DNA of 34,292 bases from an uncultured Acetatifactor sp. (GCA_910585805.1 CAJUFB010000036.1:1-34292); one strand, 5' to 3'. Positions 15,338 to 24,411 are shown, numbered from the stretch's first letter. The notes: generated by a model from the sequence alone, not told the origin. Numbers and translations are program-made.

Positions 15338-18300
15338 AGGATTCCTTTCTCTGTCTGGTAATAAAGTTTCAGTGTCTTGATCTCGAAGGGAGCGAAGGGC
15401 AGGGGGGTCTTCAAAGAAACCGGTTCAAGTGTCCGCTCCATCATATCACATGTTTCGGCGCGCAAAAGGGGAAAACCTGTGTGAATATGGGCGGAGGTTC
15501 TGGTCCCCTCGCATTCATAAAGCCTGACGATAATGGCATACTGCGCTTCCTCGCATGGTTTTACCGTTTCCGCCACCACATTTTTCCGGTCTGTCCAGAG
15601 GAAGGCAGGCTGTGCAAGGATGCCCGGCGCTGTAAAGGGAAGACGGCAGAAACGCATGCCGGCCCGCGGCACGGCTGCGGAGAAACCACTGTCATGAGGC
15701 CAGATGCCATAGCGGAAAGTGTAGTCCCCGGCGTCGCCCCCGGTATCCGGACGGGTACCTGCCCTGGCCAGAGTCAGGGCAAACATTCCGCCCTCCATGC
15801 TGATGCCGTATTTGCAGTCATTCAGGATGCATATCCCACGGGAAGGTTCTGAAAAGTCCGTATATCGGTGGTTGCATACTTCAAACATTGCCTGCTCCCA
15901 TGTGTTGTTGCGGCTTACAGGGCGTTGGATGCAGCCGAACTGGATTTCGTTGCGGGCATTTCCGCTGCAGATATTCGTGTGAAATGCTGCCTTCAGCAGA
16001 CGGTGCTGCTCCTTCCAGTGCAGGATGTTTTCCCATTCCACAAGTGCTGTGTCGGCGCGGAATATGATATCCTGCGTCAGGGATGAGTGCTCACATACCG
16101 CGTATTTGCTGTGGATGCGAAACTCAACCGGGCCCCGGGCAGTGACGCTGCGCTCCAGCAGCCGGGCATCCGGAGAAAGCTTTATCATACAGTCGGCATC
16201 GATATCCCAGCCATCCCAGCCTGCGGATACATCTTCGCAACAGAGAAGCTGTCCGAAAGGGCCGCTGCACCACTCTATGCCGTCCTTCAGCGTGGTCAGG
16301 GAGGTGATAAAGCCGTCATCGTCAAAACACACCCGGAGCAGGGGGGTGGAAAGTACATTGTCCGCGAAATGAAAGGGCGAAGGACGGGACCCAGGGGTGG
16401 ATTCCACGCGGTGCAGACGCAGTACGCCGCTTCCGAGCGCCGGCCGTGAAAAGCCCTGTATGGCAGTTGCGGGAGTGCCGTCTGCCCGGAGAACTTCCTG
16501 TATTATGACACTGCTGTCATCCGGTACAAGGTCGTTTAGCGGAGGCAGATAAAAGACATCCGTGCATACTTCATCCAGAGGGTTCCACACGGTATAGGCA
16601 GGATTGCCCGCTGTGTCTGTCAGGACAGAATGCAGCATGGCGTCAGCGTGTTCCAGCATTCCCTGCATTTCGGCCAGGCACTGCTCATGGGCCTCGCAGA
16701 TACAGCTTCCGGGCAGGATATCGTGAAACTGATTAACCAGAAGCGTGTTCCACAGAGGGATGAAATCCTTTCCGGAGGCGGGTCTTCCCTCCCGAATGGC
16801 AGCCTGGCATTCCAGAAGTTCCAGGAGCCGCAGGACGTCTTCTGCCAGGCGGTTATTCTTTTTGATCTGCTGCTTGGCGGTGAGAGTGCCCCGGTGCAGT
16901 TCCAGGTAAAGCTCGCCGTCGTAGACGGGGAGTTGGGATGCATTCGCCGCAAGGGACTGCATAAAGCTGCTTACAGAGCTGTAGGACACTTTGGGACAGC
17001 CCTCCAGGTCAGTGAGCCGCCGCGCAGCTTCTATCATCTCAAATTGCGGCCCGCCTCCCCCGTCTCCGTAGCCAAAGGCGATGAGTCTCCTGTCAGAAGC
17101 CTGTCTGTTGCGGATGCAGTCCTGATAACCTATACCATCTATCCGCTCCAGCAGCCCTGCCGCGTCGGGCCAGGTATCCATGACAAAAAAGTGGGTCAGT
17201 ACCTGAGAGCCGTCGATCCCCTTCCACACAAAGGTGTCATAGGGGAAGGCATTGGTATCGTTCCAGGCCAGTTTGGTAGTGAGGAAATACCTGACGCCAA
17301 ATCCCTGCATGATCTGCGGAATGGCCGCGCTGTAGCCGAAAGTATCCGGCAGCCAGAACACATCCGAAGTCCTGCCGAAGCGGCTTTCGTTATAGAGCTG
17401 TCCCCACAGAAACTGCCGTACAAGGGCTTCCCCGGAGGGAAGGTTGCAGTCGCATTCCACCCACACCGCGCCGTTTGGCTCATATCGTCCTTCTGCCGTA
17501 TACTGCTGCATTTGCCGGAACAGAGAAGGGTATTGCTTTTCCATCAGCCAGGTATGGAAGGAAGCGCTCTGGATGAAACGGTATTCCGGATATTGTTCCA
17601 TCAGGCTGAACTGATTTGAGATGGTGCGGGCCAGCTTTTTTACCGTTTCGCCCATGGGCCACAGCCATGCAGTATCGATATGGCTGTGGCCGGTGAGTAT
17701 GGCCCGGGGGGCGCTTTCTCCATTGCGGCAGGCAAGGGCTGCTTCCATGCTGCGCCGGGCCTGCGCCAGGGCGGGACGCCAGACAGTCTCTTCAACGGCG
17801 AAAGGGTCGTAGTACAATACCTTATGCACCCGGGTAAGCGTGTTCAGAATAGCGGCTCGCCGGAAGGATTCCGCGGGAAGCTTCTGCGCCAGCTGCAGGA
17901 GGATCCGAAGATCCAGCAGGAAGTCCAGTATATCCTGATTTCTGGTGCATACGGAAATCTTTTTTGCTTCGAAACGGAAATCCGAAATCTCGCGCTGCTG
18001 GAAGGGATGTTCTCCGATCACATAATGTCCTGCATAGAACTCTATGGCCAGCCGCAGCCGTTCCCCTGCTCGGGCATGGCGGCAGATGCAGTCGCAGTAG
18101 TGGTTCCCATGGCGGGTCACTACGATCCTGGTGGCAAAAGCTCCGCAGGGAATATCGTTTTTCCAGAGCATGGCTTCATAACCGCCCAGCTCGGGATACA
18201 GATACAGATCCTGGCCGTCCAGGTCTGGTGGAACGGTGTAATCGGTAAGGAACCAGCAATACCGTCCCGGCCCGCCCCATATGGATTTTCCGGAGCGATG

Positions 18301-18468
18301 ATCCGGAAGTGAGAACAGGGAGGCATCGGGTACAGCGTGAAGACGCCTGTCTGTTTCATACATGGTGAAGGGGAGAACGGCGGCTTCGGCAAAGACATAA
18401 GGCTCATAAATTTCCAGCGCACGGGTAAGCTTGACAAGAAGTTTTTTGTTTTGGGCATCATTCAGCAT
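15334..18468 (-). CDS. GH38 alpha-mannosidase
   Basis: This is a zinc-dependent retaining alpha-mannosidase of 1044 residues, in the normal range for bacterial GH38, with no signal peptide, so it acts on imported oligosaccharides. The N-terminal 250 residues are a beta-rich domain. The catalytic barrel starts at TGHSHIDTAWLWP (zinc ligands His263 and Asp265) and has WVECDCNLPSGEALVRQ and the nucleophile Asp375 in FWLPDTFGYS. The long C-terminal half is the mannosidase beta-sandwich set. AGGAGA lies 8 bases upstream of the ATG at 18468. It is the first gene of a two-gene operon with GH3, divergent from the sensor kinase. Mannosylglycerate hydrolase is an alternative within the family but is usually shorter. 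Confidence 0.88.
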   Translation of the reverse strand: MLNDAQNKKLLVKLTRALEIYEPYVFAEAAVLPFTMYETDRRLHAVPDASLFSLPDHRSGKSIWGGPGRYCWFLTDYTVPPDLDGQDLYLYPELGGYEAMLWKNDIPCGAFATRIVVTRHGNHYCDCICRHARAGERLRLAIEFYAGHYVIGEHPFQQREISDFRFEAKKISVCTRNQDILDFLLDLRILLQLAQKLPAESFRRAAILNTLTRVHKVLYYDPFAVEETVWRPALAQARRSMEAALACRNGESAPRAILTGHSHIDTAWLWPMGETVKKLARTISNQFSLMEQYPEYRFIQSASFHTWLMEKQYPSLFRQMQQYTAEGRYEPNGAVWVECDCNLPSGEALVRQFLWGQLYNESRFGRTSDVFWLPDTFGYSAAIPQIMQGFGVRYFLTTKLAWNDTNAFPYDTFVWKGIDGSQVLTHFFVMDTWPDAAGLLERIDGIGYQDCIRNRQASDRRLIAFGYGDGGGGPQFEMIEAARRLTDLEGCPKVSYSSVSSFMQSLAANASQLPVYDGELYLELHRGTLTAKQQIKKNNRLAEDVLRLLELLECQAAIREGRPASGKDFIPLWNTLLVNQFHDILPGSCICEAHEQCLAEMQGMLEHADAMLHSVLTDTAGNPAYTVWNPLDEVCTDVFYLPPLNDLVPDDSSVIIQEVLRADGTPATAIQGFSRPALGSGVLRLHRVESTPGSRPSPFHFADNVLSTPLLRVCFDDDGFITSLTTLKDGIEWCSGPFGQLLCCEDVSAGWDGWDIDADCMIKLSPDARLLERSVTARGPVEFRIHSKYAVCEHSSLTQDIIFRADTALVEWENILHWKEQHRLLKAAFHTNICSGNARNEIQFGCIQRPVSRNNTWEQAMFEVCNHRYTDFSEPSRGICILNDCKYGISMEGGMFALTLARAGTRPDTGGDAGDYTFRYGIWPHDSGFSAAVPRAGMRFCRLPFTAPGILAQPAFLWTDRKNVVAETVKPCEEAQYAIIVRLYECEGTRTSAHIHTGFPLLRAETCDMMERTLEPVSLKTPLPFAPFEIKTLKLYYQTEKGIL

Positions 18469-18514
18469 GGCAGATTTCTCCTGTTTTCATGTGCGGGTCC
18501 GATTCTGTTTCCGC

Positions 18515-18534
18515 AAATGGCCTGCAGGCCATTT
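18515..18534. repeat. 20 bp perfect palindrome in the GH38 leader
   Basis: AAATGGCCTG/CAGGCCATTT is perfectly symmetric without a spacer, 47 bases before the GH38 start codon. It may be an operator for a dimeric repressor, or a hairpin in the leader RNA. Confidence 0.55.
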
Positions 18535-18553
18535 TGCCGAAAAGAACCAGGAC

Positions 18554-18572
18554 AGCGCATCTGTGAGCGCAT
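18554..18572 (+). promoter_or_regulatory. Direct repeat AGCGCAT, candidate activator site
   Basis: AGCGCAT occurs at 18554-18560 and 18566-18572, start to start 12 bases, ending 3 bases before a -35 hexamer. AraC-family activators commonly bind direct repeats next to the -35, so YesN autoregulation is possible (inference). Confidence 0.4.
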
Positions 18573-18575
18573 ACA

Positions 18576-18604
18576 TTGACAGTTTGTGGTTTTATGGGTA
18601 TATT
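18576..18604 (+). promoter_or_regulatory. Strong promoter for the sensor kinase operon
   Basis: TTGACA (18576-18581), 17 bases, TATATT (18599-18604) is a near-consensus vegetative promoter pointing at the kinase. It would give a leader of about 410 bases that contains the structured element at 18790-18891. Confidence 0.6.
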
Positions 18605-18620
18605 TCTAATGGATTTTATT

Positions 18621-18649
18621 ATCATAAAACAGAAGAGCGGAATAGAAAA
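18621..18649 (-). promoter_or_regulatory. Possible promoter for GH38-GH3
   Basis: On the - strand TTTTCT (18649-18644) and TATGAT (18626-18621) are 17 bases apart. The -35 is poor. If used, it starts within a few bases of the opposing kinase promoter, so the two would compete. Confidence 0.25.
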
Positions 18650-18745
18650 CCCCACGTAAAAATATAGATATACAATGTAAAAAATTCGGCATCCCAATAA
18701 CCGTGCGCAAAGATTATTATCTTTATAAAGCTATTGTTATCTGTT

Positions 18746-18770
18746 TTGTACAACCGTTCTGTTGTATAAT
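18746..18770 (+). promoter_or_regulatory. Perfect -10 inside an imperfect palindrome
   Basis: TATAAT at 18765-18770 is a perfect -10, but no -35 is at the right distance. TTGTACAAC (18746-18754) and GTTGTATAA (18761-18769) form an inverted repeat with 8 of 9 matches across the -10. This could be a second promoter with an operator, starting just before the structured element. Confidence 0.35.
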
Positions 18771-18789
18771 GACAGGTATCCGCGCAAAT

Positions 18790-18891
18790 TATACTGCAGA
18801 CCGCCAGGATTTACAGTGGTGTCCCTGGGAAAGTACTTGGCTGGCGGTCTGCAGTCGGGGTGCACTGCAAATTTAACCGGTGCGCAGTATA
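18790..18891 (+). promoter_or_regulatory. Candidate structured cis-acting RNA, element 2
   Basis: Same architecture as 9504-9606: TATACTGC start, 15 bp perfect stem (18793-18807 with 18841-18855), 33-base loop, pseudoknot strand, GCAGTATA end. Two stem pairs differ from element 1 and both are compensated. The loop ATTT-a-CAGTG (18809-18818) can pair with CACTG-c-AAAT (18863-18872). It lies in the kinase leader, 129 bases before the ATG. Confidence 0.5.
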
Positions 18892-19020
18892 TCAACTCTG
18901 TTTCATGCAGGAGTATCTTTGCCTGCGGTGCGGAGAGAAGCAATGTGGAAGACAGGCCTGCCGGCAGCGGCTTCGGTTCAAGGCCGGGGGAGCGGCGGAA
19001 GCGGGGTCAGGGGAGAAAAA

Positions 19021-20793
19021 ATGAATTTGAATCGGGATTGGAAAAGGAAAAGCGGGACACCGTTGGCATTCAGCCTGCCGCGCAGGCTCCTGGGACTGTT
19101 TCTTGTCTTTGTAGTGAGTATTTATATTGCGGGGATATGGGTTACCGTAAAACTGGAGCGAGATGCATTTCGGGAGATACGGCAGATGTATCTGTCCAGG
19201 GTGTCTTCCCTGACAGAACAGTTGGATGATGAGCTGGAGCGCATCCAGCTTCAGATCAATTATGTCACTACGCGTCCGGATGTCCGGCAGATGGAGCTTA
19301 CCGCGCCGACGGTGACTTTTTCCAGAATATATGCTACGGTTCTCCGGGTGGGCGAGCTGATGTATGCCTTGCAGAATTCCAGCGGACTTGTAGAGGATGC
19401 AGGTATATTCCTGCCCAGGCTGGGCAAGGTGGTTTCATCGGACGGATCTTACAGGGCGTTTTCAGATGAGGATGAGAGCTTCATACAGGAGTATCGGGAG
19501 AAGGGAGGCAGGGAGATACTGATGACCGTTAACGGACAGCTGTTTCTGGTCTCGGATTCCATGTATATTTCAAGCACCGAACAGGCGTCCCTGATCCGTG
19601 TACGGCTTTCGGAGCGCGTCATCTCCGAATGGTGCGGCCGGTTTTCGGAGAACAGCCTGATATGTCTGTTGGGAGCTGCCCGGACAGAAAGCCCCTATTT
19701 TCTTGGTGTGGGGAATGCGCTTTTGTCGGAAGAGGAATTTCTCGCTGACCTGAAGAAGGCGGCGGAGCAGCAGGAGGCGGGGAAAAAGACGGAGGATGAC
19801 AGTACTGTGTGGGTTGCCGGGACAGAATATCTTCGGCTGGCAGTTCCCGTAGGAGAACGTGATCTGTGGGTAAGCGGGTACGTGGACATAAAGGTACTGC
19901 GTAATGTGTCCAGGCCGTTTGCGCTCTGGCAGTTTGTCCTTACGGCATTTCTGCTGTTGGAGGTTATCCTGTTTTTCTATATTATCCGAAAGATGATCTC
20001 GCAGCCTATCAACCGATTTATGGGGGAGGTGCAGAGCCTGGAAGAGAAGGGGGTCATACGGCTTTCGGAGCCGCCCGGCAGCAATATGGATTTTCTGTAT
20101 TCTGCCTTTTTGGGGGTAAGCGAAAAGCTGAAGGCTTCCCTGGAGCAGGCGTACAACAATAAGCTGCTGGCCTGTCAATCGGAGATCAAATACCTGCAGG
20201 CACAGATAAACCCTCATTTCCTGTACAACAGCTTTTATCATTTATATCGGATGGCGAAGATGGAGGATACCGAGGGTGTGGCCGAGATGAGCCGGCGTCT
20301 CAGCTCGTATTATCGGTATATTACGCGCTGCGACCAGAATGTGGTGCCGTTGTCCATGGAATATGAAAATATAAAGGACTACACGGAGATCCAGATGATT
20401 CGTTTCGGGGACAGGATAAAAGTGGAGCTGGAACCGCTTCCCACAGAATACGCAGGGCTTGAGGTGCCGAGATTTGTGCTGCAGCCGTTGTTTGAGAATG
20501 CCTATGACCATGGGGTGGAGAAAATTACCGGGGGACTTATCCGGCTGCGCTTCGAAGCCTGCGGGGGGAAGCTGGCAGTCATTGTGGAAAACAACGGCGC
20601 ATGTGCCGATGAGGACATGGAAGCTGTTTCCGCGTATCTGGAGAACAGCGGGGAGAACCGGGTTATGACGGCACTGAAAAATGTGAAGAGCCGTATGCAG
20701 CTTTTGGGGGGAGACCTGACGGTGTCCCACGGGAGTCTGGGCGGATTCTGCGCGACGCTTATCCTTCCGTGCAGGGAAGATCAGCCAGGCTGA
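19021..20793 (+). CDS. YesM-type sensor histidine kinase
   Basis: This is a membrane sensor kinase that pairs with the following AraC-type regulator. Numbering from ATG 19021 (590 residues): a transmembrane helix at about 23-44, an extracellular sensor region to about 298, a second helix at about 300-322, then a HAMP-like stretch starting MISQPINRF. The His_kinase (LytS/YesM) motif LQAQINPHFLYNSF contains the phospho-acceptor His399. An ATPase domain follows with PLFENAYDHGVE as the N box. AGGGGAG (19009-19015) fixes the start; the frame is open upstream to 18880, but that would translate over the structured element. The sensor region presumably detects the glycan or a transporter-bound sugar. 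Confidence 0.88.
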   Translation: MNLNRDWKRKSGTPLAFSLPRRLLGLFLVFVVSIYIAGIWVTVKLERDAFREIRQMYLSRVSSLTEQLDDELERIQLQINYVTTRPDVRQMELTAPTVTFSRIYATVLRVGELMYALQNSSGLVEDAGIFLPRLGKVVSSDGSYRAFSDEDESFIQEYREKGGREILMTVNGQLFLVSDSMYISSTEQASLIRVRLSERVISEWCGRFSENSLICLLGAARTESPYFLGVGNALLSEEEFLADLKKAAEQQEAGKKTEDDSTVWVAGTEYLRLAVPVGERDLWVSGYVDIKVLRNVSRPFALWQFVLTAFLLLEVILFFYIIRKMISQPINRFMGEVQSLEEKGVIRLSEPPGSNMDFLYSAFLGVSEKLKASLEQAYNNKLLACQSEIKYLQAQINPHFLYNSFYHLYRMAKMEDTEGVAEMSRRLSSYYRYITRCDQNVVPLSMEYENIKDYTEIQMIRFGDRIKVELEPLPTEYAGLEVPRFVLQPLFENAYDHGVEKITGGLIRLRFEACGGKLAVIVENNGACADEDMEAVSAYLENSGENRVMTALKNVKSRMQLLGGDLTVSHGSLGGFCATLILPCREDQPG

Positions 20794-20831
20794 GGCCGTC
20801 GCGCAGCATAAATGACAGGAGGAACGAAGCC

Positions 20832-22475
20832 ATGCAGACACTTTTGATCGTGGATGACGAACCCAATATTGTGGAAGGGCTGGCCAGTCAGTTTGAACAG
20901 AGGTATGGAGACAGCGTTATCATTTTGAAATCCTTTACCGGGAAACATGCACTGAATATCCTGCAGAGCAATAAGGTGGACGTTATACTGTCCGATGTAC
21001 GGATGCCTGATATTGACGGTCTGGAGCTGATACGGGAAACGGAACGGCTTTGGCCCGGGACACACTTCATTTTCCTGAGTGGTTTTGATGATTTCGAGTA
21101 TATTCACAGTGCTTCCAAGTTTTCCATTTACCGGGGATATCTTCTCAAAACAGAAGGAGACGAGGTTGTGATGGAGAAGGTGGATAAGGAAATCAGGAGG
21201 AGCGCGGAGGAGATGCGCGCCGAGACAGAGCGGGGAAGAATGCGCGCATTTGCCCAACGTGCCGCGCTGGAGAGCATGCTCAGGGGAGGCGGTTCGTGGA
21301 GGGATTTCCCGATGCAGGACAATGAGCTTTCGCTGGAACTGGATACCGGGAGGCCGGTCTATATGGTGCTGGGTAAATTTCTGCTGCATCAGGCGGAGGG
21401 AATGCAGATCCTGCAGCAGCTTAACAGACTGCTGGAAAGACAGGCACCGGGGCTTTCCTTTGAGCTGCTGATTCCGGAGGAGGGAACACTGGTGTGGCTG
21501 CTTCAGGAAAAGGATGCCGTAAGGCGCCCGGTGACGGGGAACTATATCCACGCGCTTTTTGAGGCGGTTCAGCAGCAGATAGACGATGCCTGTGGGATGG
21601 CAGTAGGCATGGTCGTCGGCAGTGCCTGCGGCTTTACGGAGATACTGGAAAAGTACGAACGGTTAAACAATATATATCATATGATATACCGTAATGTCGG
21701 AAAACTGATCATTGTGGATGAAACAGATTACTCGGATGTGCTACTCAGCCAGGGAAGTGCGCTTCAGGAGAGATTCCAGTTTTCCATATTTGTTCATAAG
21801 CTGGGGCAGCAGCTGCACACAGGGACACCGGAAGCGGTGGCGGAACTGTTTGGACAATATTTTGGGGCATCGGACGGGCTGCTGCAATGCGGACGGCTGC
21901 ATTCGGAACAGCTGCTGACTTTATTTACGTTGTTGCTGAGCTTCCTGCGGGAGAACAGGATGGGGAGTTCATATGAGCAGGAGCTTGCACATATGCTGGA
22001 GGGCATTCTGCATGGCGCAAACCGGACGGAGCCGGAGGCATTCATGGAGAAGGCCATGGACTTTTGCGGGGCTCTCTGCAGGCAGCGGGCAGAGAATGAG
22101 GCGCATAATACGGAGGCTATCATTAACCGGATCAATCTCTATATAGAGGCCCATATAGAGGACTATGATCTCTCCCTGACGGAGCTTGCCAGGATGACAG
22201 GGTTTAATCCATCCTATCTTTCCCGCCTGTACCGTATGCATGCCGGAAGGAAGCTTTCGGAGCATATCGACGAGGTGAAGCTGAAGCATGCGCAGGATCT
22301 GATCCTGTCCGGGGAGTTGGTGAAAAATGTAGCCGAACGGACAGGATTTGCCTCGCCATCTGCCTTTATCCTTTTTTTTAAGCGCAATACAGGCAAGACG
22401 CCGCGGCAGTTTTTTGAGGAGTATGCAACCGGACGGCAGGAGGAAAGTAAACAGAACGGCATTGCATGTCAATAG
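20832..22475 (+). CDS. YesN-type response regulator with AraC DNA-binding domain
   Basis: Phosphorylation-controlled transcription activator, 547 residues. The receiver domain (1-125) has Asp8/Asp9 and the phospho-acceptor Asp55 in LSDVRMPD. A central region of about 300 residues, usual for YesN, links it to a C-terminal AraC domain: INLYIEAHIEDYDLSLTELARMTGFNPSYLSRLYR and the second helix-turn-helix VKNVAERTGFASPSAFILFFKRNTGKTPRQF. ATG 20832 has AGGAGG 9 bases upstream. It lies 38 bases after the kinase stop and ends at the edge of the binding-protein promoter, whose 11-mer starts one base after the stop. Its likely targets are the promoters at 4678 and 22476 and its own (inference). Confidence 0.88.
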   Translation: MQTLLIVDDEPNIVEGLASQFEQRYGDSVIILKSFTGKHALNILQSNKVDVILSDVRMPDIDGLELIRETERLWPGTHFIFLSGFDDFEYIHSASKFSIYRGYLLKTEGDEVVMEKVDKEIRRSAEEMRAETERGRMRAFAQRAALESMLRGGGSWRDFPMQDNELSLELDTGRPVYMVLGKFLLHQAEGMQILQQLNRLLERQAPGLSFELLIPEEGTLVWLLQEKDAVRRPVTGNYIHALFEAVQQQIDDACGMAVGMVVGSACGFTEILEKYERLNNIYHMIYRNVGKLIIVDETDYSDVLLSQGSALQERFQFSIFVHKLGQQLHTGTPEAVAELFGQYFGASDGLLQCGRLHSEQLLTLFTLLLSFLRENRMGSSYEQELAHMLEGILHGANRTEPEAFMEKAMDFCGALCRQRAENEAHNTEAIINRINLYIEAHIEDYDLSLTELARMTGFNPSYLSRLYRMHAGRKLSEHIDEVKLKHAQDLILSGELVKNVAERTGFASPSAFILFFKRNTGKTPRQFFEEYATGRQEESKQNGIACQ

Positions 22476-22511
22476 CTATTGATTGAAAGAATTCCGTATA
22501 AAAGCTACAAT
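22476..22511 (+). promoter_or_regulatory. Promoter of the binding-protein gene with shared 11-mer
   Basis: CTATTGATTGA (22476-22486) overlaps TTGAAA (22483-22488). After 17 bases comes TACAAT (22506-22511). The layout is the same as at 4678-4713. A 14 bp palindrome, TCAATAGCTATTGA (22469-22482), also covers the region here. Confidence 0.6.
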
Positions 22512-22578
22512 TAAAATATCAAAGCTGCTGTTTATACACATGAGTGTAGTTGTTCATTTAAGAAGAGGAGGACATGCT

Positions 22579-24339
22579 ATGAAGAAAAAGAGATTTGGTG
22601 CTGCGATGATGGCTGCTGTGGTGTCGGTTTCCCTGCTCTTGCCTGGTTGCGGACAGGAAGCGTCCGGTCCTGAGGAGACAGAGAATCCGTCAGGATCGTC
22701 ATCGGCGGATTCATCGGAGGCTTCAGCAGAAGTCCCGACGGAAGCGGCTTCGGATTCCCAGGCAGTTTCCGTGGACAGCGCCGGGTGGCTGACGCCTTTT
22801 GAGGAGACCGTGAAGCTGGATGTGGTTGTGGGATGGGATGCGGACTCAGGTGTGAAGGAAGGGACGACTCCGGAGACTAATTCGTTGGTAGAGGCGGCAA
22901 GGGATCTGCTGAATATTGAGTTGAATTTTCTGTGGATGGTTCCCAATGACCAGTTTTCGGAAAAATTCGCGCTCCAGATCAGCTCCGGCGATATCCCGGA
23001 CATCGTAATGCTGAGCAGCGGAGATTTCTATGAATTTATGGACAGCGAATATCTTCGCGATTTAACGGACGCTTACAATGAATATGCGTCCGACGAACTG
23101 AGGACCACAGTGGAGGGCTTTGGAGAGGCGGCGGTAAAGTATTCATCCCGTGACGGGAAGCTGTATGGCATCCCGGCGCAGCTGGATACGGCAGAGAGCG
23201 TGGCAGGGTTGTATTACCGTTCCGACTGGTTAGATGCCATCGGGATTGGAGTTCCCACAAATACACAGGAAATGAATGATATGCTGGTTGCGCTTGCGGA
23301 GTACGGGGTGACAGTCAACGGTGGAAAGGATACGGTCGGGCTTGGCACGACATCCAATGTGCTGAACACGAATTTTGCGCTGAGCGCATATTTCCAGTGC
23401 TATGGCGCATATCCGAATAAATGGATCATGCGGGACGGTGTCCTTGTGAACGGAATGGTTCAGGACGAAATGCTGGATGCCCTGAACGGGCTGAAGGATT
23501 TGTATGAGCGCGGCGGTCTGGCCACAGATTTTGCCACATGGAATTCCGACCAGTTTAATGAGCGTGTTACGACAGACCAGGTGGGCGCTGCCTTTGGCAC
23601 TTATTATATTCCGGCATGGCCTCTCAACCAGAATAAGGATGCGAATCCGGAGGCAGAATGGGCTGAACTTAGTATTGCCAGTATAGGCAGCAGGCCGGCG
23701 ATGAACCAGGTGAGCATTAACCATTTCAACGTTGTCACCAAAGATGCGCCGGAGAATGCGGAGGCTGCCCTGATCAAGCTTCTGAACATGACGCTGGCGG
23801 CAAACTCAAATTCCACCTTTGACAAGACGGTTTTTGGGGGCAGGGATCTGGCCGGGAACGGGGCTTCCATTTTCTATCTGCCGGTGTACATGTATTTTCC
23901 GACTCCATGGAATCAGTATCGCGAAAATATCTGGGCTGCATATGAGTCACAGGATCCTTCCGGCCTGATAACGGATATCGAGCAGGAATGGTATGGTTAC
24001 ATGAATGATTATCTTACAAAGGGCAATGCCTGTGAAAACCTGGGTACTGCATGGGGCATGTACAAGAGTCGTTTATCGGAGGATATGGGGATTGCCATAG
24101 GGCTTGCGGCAAGGGAAAGCGGAGAATATGAGCCTGCCTATTATTATGGCCCGGCTACCAGGACCGAGCAGAGAGTTTCTTCTACGCTGTCTGACATGGC
24201 TGTCTCCTTCTTTGTGGAATATATCATGGGACAGAAGGGCGAAGCAGACTGGGAAAGTTTTAAGCAGAGCTGGAACGAGATGGGGGGACAGGCGTGGACG
24301 GACGAAGTGAACGAACAGTATAAGAGCATTACGCAGTAA
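22579..24339 (+). CDS. ABC transporter substrate-binding lipoprotein (LplA/YtcQ type)
   Basis: This is an extracellular, lipid-anchored sugar-binding protein of 586 residues. The signal is MKKKRF followed by a hydrophobic stretch and lipobox LLPGC, with Cys24 as the lipidated residue. A Ser/Glu-rich linker (about 28-63) precedes a cluster-D-type binding fold with SGDIPDIVMLSSGDFYEFM, KLYGIPAQ, YYRSDWLDAIG and a large C-terminal lobe. Size and motifs fit the YtcQ/LplA group that binds complex oligosaccharides rather than simple maltose-type binders. ATG 22579 has AGGAGG 7 bases upstream; the in-frame start at 22483 lies upstream of the transcription start expected from the promoter. A terminator follows directly, so the protein is probably made in excess over the permeases. 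Confidence 0.88.
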   Translation: MKKKRFGAAMMAAVVSVSLLLPGCGQEASGPEETENPSGSSSADSSEASAEVPTEAASDSQAVSVDSAGWLTPFEETVKLDVVVGWDADSGVKEGTTPETNSLVEAARDLLNIELNFLWMVPNDQFSEKFALQISSGDIPDIVMLSSGDFYEFMDSEYLRDLTDAYNEYASDELRTTVEGFGEAAVKYSSRDGKLYGIPAQLDTAESVAGLYYRSDWLDAIGIGVPTNTQEMNDMLVALAEYGVTVNGGKDTVGLGTTSNVLNTNFALSAYFQCYGAYPNKWIMRDGVLVNGMVQDEMLDALNGLKDLYERGGLATDFATWNSDQFNERVTTDQVGAAFGTYYIPAWPLNQNKDANPEAEWAELSIASIGSRPAMNQVSINHFNVVTKDAPENAEAALIKLLNMTLAANSNSTFDKTVFGGRDLAGNGASIFYLPVYMYFPTPWNQYRENIWAAYESQDPSGLITDIEQEWYGYMNDYLTKGNACENLGTAWGMYKSRLSEDMGIAIGLAARESGEYEPAYYYGPATRTEQRVSSTLSDMAVSFFVEYIMGQKGEADWESFKQSWNEMGGQAWTDEVNEQYKSITQ

Positions 24340-24351
24340 TACGAAAAACGG

Positions 24352-24380
24352 GAGCGGCGGCATTCGGCCGCCGCTCTTTT
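24352..24380 (+). terminator. Intrinsic terminator between binding protein and permeases
   Basis: GAGCGGCGGC (24352-24361) and GCCGCCGCTC (24367-24376) form a perfect 10 bp stem with loop ATTCG, followed by TTTT. The stem is very GC-rich but the T run is short, so partial read-through into the permease genes is expected. Confidence 0.75.
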
Positions 24381-24411
24381 ACTTAACACAGCATAGAAAG
24401 CGGGGGTTCAT

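Noticed and set aside
16630..17619. 329-codon open frame antisense to the GH38 gene
   Set aside because: Shadow of GH38, whose catalytic motifs are intact on the other strand.
18880..19020. Upstream extension of the kinase reading frame
   Set aside because: It would overlap the structured element and lacks a ribosome site, whereas AGGGGAG precedes ATG 19021.
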